DNA of 64,000 nt, from assembly GCA_963932465.1 (NCBI GenBank), contig OZ010794.1:440325502-440389501 (forward strand), written 5' to 3'. Shown one piece after another: positions 56,125-64,000 of the stretch (the first letter of the stretch is position 1; every line of letters starts with the position of its first letter). The DNA comes from Maratus speciosus (Eukaryota > Arthropoda > Arachnida > Araneae > Salticidae). The notes under the pieces were generated by a model. The model ran no database searches, was not told the DNA's origin, and saw only the letters and a list, made by a program, of their open reading frames with translations. Made by a program: the position numbers and the translations under genes.

Positions 56125-57413
56125 TTAAATATGAAAGGTTGTGGGTGTAAAGATAATTAATCACAATGCATAAAAGCACGAGCGCCTGAATTAAAAAATA
56201 AATACTTATGTACTCTTGATAAATTGTGACAAGTTTCATTTTTAAAATAATATTTTAGCTTTTTGATGACTAAAATTACTTCCGAAAATAAAAATACATG
56301 AAATATCGCAATGTTATTTTATCAGACACTTCATGTCATCTCTCTGTTCTAAAAAAAAAAAAAAAAAAAAAACAGTTAGCATAAATGCCGCTGTCGTAAA
56401 TGAATTTTTTGTGACGGGAGGCCTTTCTCTGCAAATATTTAAAAAAAACTGTTGCACATAAAAATAGGAAAATTGGTAGTTTTATAGATAAACGTTCGAT
56501 AAACACGCTGAAGCAGACAGACAGTTTTTAATTCGGAGAATTATTTTAAGTTCTGTTTAATGTTGAAGTCTGTCAAAATAGTTCCGTTAAAAAAGTTTTA
56601 TATAGTATCGAAAACTACGCATAGCAATTAATCATCTTTCGCAGGCACATACTTTATGAGCTAACAGTGTGCGGTGTCGAATCATTTTTATAAATTTTGA
56701 TTAATATTTTGAGATTTCTTTCCATATTTTATTCAAAATATTTTATATTTCGAAAAGGTCATTTTCCAGTTATTGTTGCCAAATTTTAAAACAGCGCACA
56801 TAGCAATATTTCCCTTAAATTAAAAAATATATTTACACGTAAATATTAAAACGAGAAAGCAAACTTTAAAATAATAATCAAATTATTATGGATTAAAAGC
56901 ATTGAATAGGGGAAATTATGTCATATTTAAAAAGCCCAAATAATAATATTGGTAAACAGTTTCAATTTGAAATATATTTACACGAGAAATTTATTTCAAA
57001 TTTCGAAAAAGTCATGTTTTTACCTATTGTTGTGAAATTTTAAAACAGCGGAAATAATATTTCCGTTTAATTAAAAAACATATTTACCTGAAGATTAAAA
57101 AGATAAAGAAAAGTTTGATGAAAATTACACCATGCTTAAAATGATACATTTAGAAGACTTAAAGACTAAACCTCTAATGCCCATGATAGCATATATGCTA
57201 CTACCAGTGTTTCAAATTTAGAGGATTTTTTAATTCGGATATTCGAAATTTATACAAGGAATTTAAAATAGCAGTATTTGCTTTATTTGATAACAGACAT
57301 TCAGCATTTAAATAAAGCAAAATTTATTAGTGAAATTTTCTTGTATGAATTCAAATTCTCTGAATTACGGAATTTCTAGAACGTATTCTACCATGGGAAT
57401 TAGAGGGTTAAAA
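56125..57413. other. AT-rich sequence with one dispersed repeat
   Basis: 56328-57150 corresponds to the repeat at 50124-50900. The rest has no recognised content. Confidence 0.5.
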
Positions 57414-57415
57414 AC

Positions 57416-57446
<31 letters not shown>

Positions 57447-58250
57447 ACAGTGTAGGAGGTTTCACTGTATTTGTATAATTGAAGGAAGGGATTATGGAAA
57501 ACGGTTTATTCGTACTTCCTTGTGCGCTAAAGCCATAATCGCTATGCTAAAGCCACTTATTATCACTTCTCGTAACCATTTGGAAGTCATGACAATATCT
57601 TTATGTAATCAAATAGTGCAAAAGACTAGTGATTAAGATCTCGCATAGTAAGTGCAAATATTTTCGTTGGCGAATACATTATATTTTCCTAGTTTAAAAA
57701 ACATTTGTATTTTTTTATAGTGTAAGAGGTTTCACTGTACTGGTATAATTGAATTAAGGAATTATGGGAAACGGTTTATTCGTACTTCGTTGCGCACTAA
57801 AGCCATAATCGCTTTCTTTGTACGCTAAAGCAAATTATTCTGACGTCTGGTAACCATTTGGAAGTTATGACAATCTCTCTATGTAATCAAATAGTGCAAA
57901 AGACTAGTTATTAAGATCTCGCACAGTAAGTGCAAATATTTTCGTTGGTGGTTACATTATATTTTCCTAGTTTAAAAAACCTTTGTATTTTTTTACAGTG
58001 TAAGAGGTTTCACTGTACTGGTATAATTGAAGGAAGGGATTATGAGAAACGCTTTTTTCGTACTTCTTTGTGCGCTAAAGCCATAATCGCTTTCTTTGTA
58101 CGCTAAAGCCAACGTATTCTGACGTCTCCTAACCATTTGGAAGTTATGACAATCTCTTTATGTAATCAAATAGTGTAATAGACTAGTGATTAAGATCTAC
58201 CATAGTAAGTGGAAGTAATTTCCTTCTATCATTAAACCTTTAATAGAGCT
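57414..58250 (+). repeat. Tandem array, three ~270-278 bp units
   Basis: GGTTTCACTGTA landmarks at 57458, 57728 and 58006. Each unit begins with a T-run and TTTTTACAGTGTA(A/G)GAGG (two juxtaposed transposon-type ends) and contains ACGGTTTATTCGTACTTC, GCTAAAGCCATAATCGCT and ATCAAATAGTGCAA. The frame at 57418-57636 is a repeat by-product. Confidence 0.8.
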
Positions 58251-59409
58251 TTACATTCTTTGGCAAGTATGCCCGTTGTTATTTCAAAATGACGAGATTT
58301 CCATTCCGTTGTCTATAAGACAAAAGCTTCCTGACTTTTCAGATGCTTAATAAAATAAGCTGTCGGTCGGCGGCCATGAAAAAGTTACTCGACGGTGGAA
58401 AAATGCTTTAACATCAGAAACCGAAATCGTTTGTTTCGCTTTCCAGTCTGTCTCTGTGGTGGTGTGGCTAATTTTAAAACGCGGAGGCACTTAACCCCTC
58501 CAATTTTAGATGGAGGGTTGGCTCGTTTTATTCTATAAAATTGCCTACCACAGGAAACTCGTTTCGGAACGTCGGTTTTATTTTTGTTTTCTCAAATGTT
58601 AATCTTTAGTGATGTAACAGATAATGATTTGGTTGAATACCGAATATTTGACAAAGTTTTAATACTAAATAGTCGGCCGTTAAATACAAACTAAAAAAAA
58701 ATTATTATAAATGAAATATGATTCTTCTTTTCTTCAAATTTTAAATTCAAAATTTAAAAAAAGAAAGTTTTATTAACTTTTTTTGCTCAATTGTTTTAAA
58801 TTTATTTATTGTTTCACTTTCTAGTCTGTCTCTGTGGTCATGTGGCTAATTTTAAAACACAGAAGAACTTAACCCCTCCAATCTTAGATGAAGGGATGGC
58901 TTGTTTCATTCATAAAATTGCTTACTACAGGAAACTCAGGAGTGTTTGGGAACGTCGGTTTTGTTTAATGTTAATCTTTAGTGATGTAACGGATAATGAT
59001 TTCGTCGAATATCGAATGCTTGACAAAGTTTTAACACCGAATATTCGGCTACAGAATACATTTTTCTTAAAAATTATAAATAAAACTTGTTATATTTTAA
59101 AGTAAAAATTAAAAATAAAATAAAATTTAAATCCCCTTTTTTATTTTTTAGTTTACAAATTTTGTATTTAAAAATAAAATCGTTTGTTTCGCTTTCCAGC
59201 CTGCCTCTGTGGTCGCGTAGCTATTTTTCCTAATGCAGGGGCACAATTTTAAATTGGAGAGTTGGCTCTTTTCGTTCGATAAAATTGCCTACTGTAGGGA
59301 ATTCAGTATCGTTTATGAACTTCCACGGTGGGTGATTTACTGATTCTAGCTGGCCAAAAGTCGATTTTTAAAAGTTTATCCTAGCGTAATTTATTTTTTG
59401 CCTGTTATA

Positions 59410-59475
59410 GCTCAATACTTAGGACGTTGTACCCCGCTATTGGTTTTGATATAAATATAATTGTTTGGTCGATAG
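59410..59475 (+). repeat. Weak tRNA-like / SINE-like segment
   Basis: TATAGCTCAATACTTAGGACG resembles a tRNA D-arm/A-box, and GGTTTTGATATAA a B-box. They are about ten bases closer than in a normal tRNA and the stems do not close. At best it is a decayed tRNA-derived SINE head. Confidence 0.2.
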
Positions 59476-60439
59476 ACTAGTGCAAAGTTGGTGCTTCTTA
59501 TTTGGGAATAAATCAATCAATTTGAGTATAGTTCTTTAATCTGTTACTTGAAGCGGAGTAAAATATACTGCTCGATTATGGACGAAACCAAAGTTCCAAA
59601 CAAAATAAGGACTTTATTTTATCGGATTTATGTGCATAAATTTTTCACATATCAGCTGTTATTTCATATTTAATGTCTCAAAAAACTCTGTATTTTTTTT
59701 TTTTTTTTTTTTTTTTTACAATTTTTCAGGTTTAATATAGACAAAGTTATATGATAAGGCACGATTAAGCTGAATTTTTGATATGATTAAATAGTTTATA
59801 TTATTATCTTCTCGTTCTAATTTAATTTGTCTCCCCTTAGGTGCCTCCCCAGTTTTTAGAATTGCTTTTAGCTTATTAAGTCTAAATAAAAAAAATTGAA
59901 ATTTTAGTTCAAGTACCATTTTTTTTTTTTTTTATCAAAGACATCAGAATTTAAATTAGTCACATAATTAATCTTTTGCACCATTATACAACGGCAACAA
60001 GATTTAAAATTTAACGAATATGTGAATTTGGTTGAAAATGTTTTGTTTATAGAGGAAAATTACAATGAAGAGCCCATGAAGATTTACAAGCTCGAAATGT
60101 TTAAATTTATGAGCAAATTTGGACAAAATTTGCCAGTTGTATGTAGATATTTCAGAATAAAATCATGTAGAATATAATTCTTGGCTGAAAATTTCGAGTG
60201 GTTACAAAATTGATTCAGACAATTTCTCCAAATTCAGATTTGATCCAATGCAAAACTTAATGTAGGCATTTTCCCATGTATCTTATGATTCCCATTCTTC
60301 ACATAGCTCTGTGCAGAGATAAATATAAATATACAACAGAATATACAACACAGCAATTTTCATTAAAGCTGTTGAATGTTTGTTCCGTATCTTAAATTTT
60401 AGAAGAAAAAAAATTAGGATTTGTTATAATAATACGAAA

Positions 60440-61440
60440 ATAGTTTTATCCCTTTAGTTTCCATACCGTTAAGAAAGTATCATTAAAATTATCAAGAAGA
60501 ATGCAAAATCATAGGTCAATCAGATTATAAAACATTTTTCAACGCATTCGGACTACTATAATAAAACTTCATAGCTTAATAACGTGACAAACGATGTCTA
60601 AGTAATAATTTGCAAAACATATAACACGCTTGAAAACACAATTTCAATTAAAATCGAAAAAATAACTGAAAATTTGTACATCCCTGTATATGAACTATAG
60701 ATTTATCATATAATTCACAATATGCTAAAATTTAGAACAGTTAGGGAACGCACAGTTGAAAATTCCCCATCAGCAATCTCCGTCAATAAACGGAAATGTA
60801 CTTCAGATGTTTTGTGCAGCCCTGTATATGATTAATAGAATTTGTACACACTAAATAGTATGCAATTTTTACAATTTTAAAAGGTGTTCCATAACCGAAA
60901 ACGCACTTCCATCAATTATTGTTCATAGACAGAGATATATAACTGATTTATTTTGTGTGTCCCTGTACATGAAAGATGAATGCTATGCACATCATATTCC
61001 ATAGTAAGAATCTTATAGAGCACCTCGGAGATATATATCAATTTAAATACTTTTGAAATAATATAACATGAACAAAGTACACCACAAACAATTTTTCTCC
61101 ATAGACCGTAATGTAACATAATTCTTTTTAATGTCCCTATAAATGATCGATGAATGCTATCCATACCACATTCTATAGCAATCATCCTGTAGTGCACTTC
61201 ATAGTTATTTATATAAATTTCAAAGTGTTTGAAATTATGAAACCTCATTAAAAACCACCGAAAACGATTCCCCCCCCCCCCCCCCATAGGCCGTAATGTA
61301 ATGAAATATTTTTGAATGTGCCTCTAACGAAATTATGACTGCTACACGCTACATTTTGCAATACCTAACATTCAATAGTGAATATCAATAACATTTTCAA
61401 TTTCATGGCGATGCGACAATATTGATGCCAAAAATAATTT
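60440..61440 (-). repeat. Family-D-type internal units within the CACGGTG element
   Basis: On the minus strand, units beginning near ACAGGGACA..CAAAA and TTACATTACGG(C/T)C recur, with a 174-bp period around GATGAATGCTAT (60975 and 61149). Because 174 is a multiple of three, an apparent 123-codon frame (60916-61287) runs through two units; it is not a gene. A C-run lies at 61270-61286. Confidence 0.6.
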
Positions 61441-62002
61441 TGGTCAGCTAGAATCGGTAAATCACCCACCGTGGTCAGCTTTGTTTATGTCTTGGCTAAT
61501 GTTAATCTTTAGTGATGTAACAGAGAGTTATTTGGTTGTATACCGAAAATTTGACTAAGTATTCATACCGAATACTCGGCAAAAGAATGCAAACTAAAAA
61601 AAATTATAATTCTTTTTTCTTCGGATTTTGAAATTAAAAAAAAGAAAAGAAAAAAGAATACTTTATAAACCTTTTTCTCACAGTTTTTTAAAAAAGTAAA
61701 AAAGAAATCCATTATAAATAAAACATGGATTTTTATACAAATTGAAAATTGAAAAAAAGAATGTTTTATTAAACTTTTTTTCTCAATTTTTAAATTTACA
61801 AATTTTTAATGAAAAAATGAAATCGTTTGTTTCACTCCCCAGTCTGCCTCTGTGATTGTGTTGCTAATTTTAAAACGCAGAGGCACCCAACCCCTCCAAT
61901 TTTAGATGGTGAGTTGGCTCGCTTCATTCATTGAAATTGTCTACTGCAGGAAATTTAGGATCTTTTGAGAAAGTCGGTTTGCTTTTGTTTCGGTTTGTTT
62001 TT

Positions 62003-62848
62003 AACACTTTCCAACAAAGTTGAAAAGTGTTTATGCATTCAGTTTGTCTGTCATCAGTCCGTCTGTCCGTCCACGCTCTAACTCCCGCAAATATACTCCG
62101 ATTTTCATGCAATTGATAAAGGTTACTTAGGGTCACCAAAGCATGTTTGGTATTGTATATGAAGTACACAGGATTAATAGTTCATTTACAGGGGCATTCA
62201 AAAGAGTTCCATTACATTATGGTATATGGGGAAACACCGTTTGCAGAGTATTTTAATGACATTATGCTAATTCAAATGTATTGAAACCGATATAAATCCC
62301 TGAATTTCACTACGATCACGTTAGAACAGGCATTCGTGGCATTTTTTAGTCATTTACAGGGACACACAAAAGAAATCGGTTACAGTACTGTCTTTGAGTC
62401 ATAATTGCTGGAGTGTACGTTTTAAAATTCGGTATGAACTTTTAAATTTAACTAATTTTTTGTATATTACTCGTTATATGTAAATTCTATACCTAATATA
62501 CAGGCTGCACAGAAGTATTCACGAACCATTCTCCTTATTAGACGAAATTACTGAAGGAGAATTTTCAACTGAAGTATAAGTATCTCTTAAGTGAACTAAA
62601 TTTTGGAATGCATGTAGTTAATAAATACAAACCTATGTATCATATACAGGGCTGCTCAAAGAATTCGGATCATTTTTCGATTGTAGATGAGAACAATTGA
62701 AATTTGGATTTCAAATGTGTTATGCGTTTCCATATATGGTTGACATAATATTTTAACTTATTAAACGGTGCAGTTTTATTACATTATTCTGAATGTGTTG
62801 GAAAGTGTTTAATAATCTATGCTTGACGAAAATGATTTTTCTTTCTTG
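62003..62848 (+). mobile_element. Rolling-circle-like family D, copy in 376-bp array
   Basis: 5' AACACTTTCCAACAAAGTTG, then a GTCCGTCTGTCCGTCC tract, ~145-bp internal units, 3' GTTGGAAAGTGTT (62797-62809), a partly decayed hairpin (AATCTATGC ... AATGATT) and the tail TTTTCTTTCTTG. The host unit is continuous across it (..GTTT | TTAG(G/T)GATGTAAC), consistent with insertion between T residues. Confidence 0.65.
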
Positions 62849-63002
62849 TTAGGGATGTAACGGATATAATGATTTGACCTAATGCTCAATATCTGTTTAA
62901 AAATCGAATATTCGGCAGCAGTATACAAACTTAAAAAACAAAAATGCTTAAGATTCTTTTGGAACACCAGTTTTATTTTTGATTTGTCAAATGTTAATTT
63001 GT

Positions 63003-63240
63003 AACACTTTCCAACTTAGTTGAGTAGTGTTTATGATTTCAGTTCGTCTGTCTGTCTGCGCTCTAACTCTCGTAAAATACTTCGATTTTTACGCTATTAA
63101 TATATATTAGTAGTCAGGTCTAATGTGGTATGTTTCCTATTGAAAGCGAAGCATGTTGCATTTATAATTCGTATACATGAACTCTGAAAAGATGATTTAT
63201 ACGCTATTAATATATATTAGTCAGGTCTAATGTGATATGT
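63003..63240 (+). mobile_element. Rolling-circle-like family D, truncated copy with internal duplication
   Basis: It starts AACACTTTCCAACTTAGTTG and a GTCTGTCTGTCTG tract. ACGCTATTAATATATATTAG with GTCAGGTCTAATGTG after it is present twice (63090-63135 and 63191-63234). The copy stops at 63240, where another element begins. Confidence 0.6.
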
Positions 63241-64000
63241 TCCCAGTGGCGTAGGCAAGGGCGGGTGGAGTCCAGGGGGTCCGGACCCCCCCCCCCACCC
63301 CGAACGAAGAACTGGTTTACAGTATCATGGATACAACAGTCAAAACGACTAAGACGGAATCACAAAGAACCTGTGAAAAATTCCGCTTTAAACAGGTGTT
63401 CGTCTTAGAACGTATAATTCAAAGGCGTGTCTTTCGCCGGGACTATGAACTTTTCCTCTTTAAACACGTCCCTTTCACAGTATCCATAAAAATTGCTAAA
63501 ACGTACTAACTCTATAGTACACCTCGGAAGAGCATAAATGTATTACAGTAAAATCTGTAAAGATGACCTATTTCAAAGTAAAACAATTCAGGATTTTACG
63601 AAAACAACACAATATATTTATGCTTGGTAACGTTTGAAACCTATCTGAAATGGAACTTGTTCCAGTTTGTGATCTCTTTTTGGTAGGTTTTCTGTAAACA
63701 CGGAATCCTCTCGTAAACGAAAACATTTTAATGTCCCAAGACGGAAGGATAACTATGCAAGTATATCTACAATTCCGTTTACACAAATTTACTGTAACTA
63801 GATTAGACGCAAAACTTCTTCATCTTGGACTTCGATGAGACCAAATGTTGCCGACACTTATGGGAAAAGACGAGTTTACACGAACGCAATAACGCACATT
63901 GGTTGGGTTTCGTGACTCTTATCTTTGTTCACTTTATAACGGACAAATTTATCAATTACTTTAAATCTGCTTCCTGCAATTAATAAAAGTAACTTTATTT
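63241..64000. other. Possible hAT end (CAGTGGCGTAGGC) and unassigned sequence
   Basis: CAGTGGCGTAGGCAAGGGCGG followed by a G/C-rich hairpin (GGGGGTCCGGACCCCC, 63277-63292) is a common hAT-type start; the other end is not in the window. The 60-codon frame at 63327-63509 has no signature. The remainder is moderately GC-rich without recognisable content. Confidence 0.4.

Larger units (their letters stand above)
59323..61474. mobile_element. Transposon with CACGGTGGGTG ends (possible Transib-like)
   Basis: The start CCACGGTGGGTGATTTACTG (with ATTCTAGCTGGCC after it) is mirrored at the end (GGTCAGCTAGAATCGG, then TAAATCACCCACCGTGG), giving ~37-bp TIRs with about two mismatches. It cleanly interrupts unit 3 of the 376-bp array. 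CAC(A/G)GTG ends are characteristic of Transib elements. The site in sister units reads AACGTCGGTTTT, a CG-rich target as Transib prefers, but no clean 5-bp duplication remains. No transposase frame survives; the interior contains a tRNA-like piece and family-D-type repeats. Confidence 0.6.
58420..63002 (+). repeat. Tandem array, ~376-bp units, expanded by insertions
   Basis: GTTTC(G/A)CTTTC(C/T)AG followed by (C/T)CTGTCTCTGTGGT marks units at 58433, 58811, 59186 and 61832. Each unit has ACCCCTCCAAT(T/C)TTAGATG, TTGGCTCGTTTTATTC-like, GTTAATCTTTAGTGATGTAA and GGTTGAATACCGAATATT. Unit 3 is split by 59323-61474 and unit 4 by 62003-62848; a shortened unit follows to 63002. Confidence 0.8.

Noticed and set aside
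59410..59475. tRNA gene
   Set aside because: A- and B-box-like segments are too close and the cloverleaf stems do not pair; kept only as a weak SINE-like call.
60916..61287. 123-codon minus-strand ORF
   Set aside because: It runs through two tandem 174-bp units (58 codons each) and a C-run encoding GGGGG; the peptide repeats with the DNA unit and has no domain.
1..64000. Bacterial-type operons, ribosome binding sites, phage or plasmid features
   Set aside because: No dense ORFs, no conserved bacterial genes; spliced exon, TA/TTAA/8-bp transposon nests and long homopolymers indicate a eukaryotic nuclear genome.

Overview
The window looks like gene-poor, AT-rich invertebrate nuclear DNA, most likely arthropod and possibly spider or another chelicerate. 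The evidence is the very long homopolymer and TA tracts, the dense layering of pogo/Tigger, TTAA-type, hAT, mariner and Penelope-like relics, and one spliced, GC-rich 5' gene end. The species cannot be named from the sequence. Nothing points to a bacterial, viral or organellar origin, and I see no operons, CRISPR arrays, rRNA or convincing tRNA genes.

The only feature I would call a host gene is at 29.7-30.3 kb on the + strand. A CpG-rich 5' UTR leads into a first coding exon (30146-30311) that ends at a consensus GTGAGT donor. It encodes a signal peptide followed by what looks like the first strand and helix of a thioredoxin-fold domain. Intron 1 opens with a four-copy tandem repeat, and no second exon could be recognised. 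A second GC-rich, non-repetitive patch at 38.4-38.85 kb could be a promoter or untranslated exon.

The rest is mobile and tandem DNA, and its order of insertion can often be read. At 1.2-4.5 kb a TIR element (CCCGACTG ends) is split by a rolling-circle-like element, which itself holds a TTAA-flanked MITE. At 4.8-6.9 kb a Tigger MITE holds a TTAA-flanked element that holds a hAT, plus a second small hAT with a perfect 8-bp target duplication. At 10.9-12.0 kb a TTAA MITE and a deleted pogo element sit in a repeat whose empty copy survives at 12.7 kb. At 19.3-27.1 kb a tandem array is split by a 5.9-kb Tigger composite. That composite holds a large palindrome of ~328-bp satellite-like units bounded by (TA)n tracts. 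At 41.2-43.7 kb a pogo element holds a ~31-bp minisatellite. At 49.8-52.3 kb there is a 2.4-kb hAT-like element. At 58.4-63.0 kb a ~376-bp tandem array is split by a CACGGTG-ended transposon and by subTIR elements.

Two themes run through the window. First, at least three unrelated repeat families share one plan: a short 5' motif, a CTGT/CCGT tract just inside it, an inverted copy of the motif near the 3' end, then a hairpin and a short tail. This is the layout known for Helentron-derived non-autonomous elements. Second, tandem arrays of 30-600 bp units occur repeatedly inside or beside these elements. Transposase reading frames survive only as short, broken C-terminal remnants, so the mobile DNA here looks non-autonomous.
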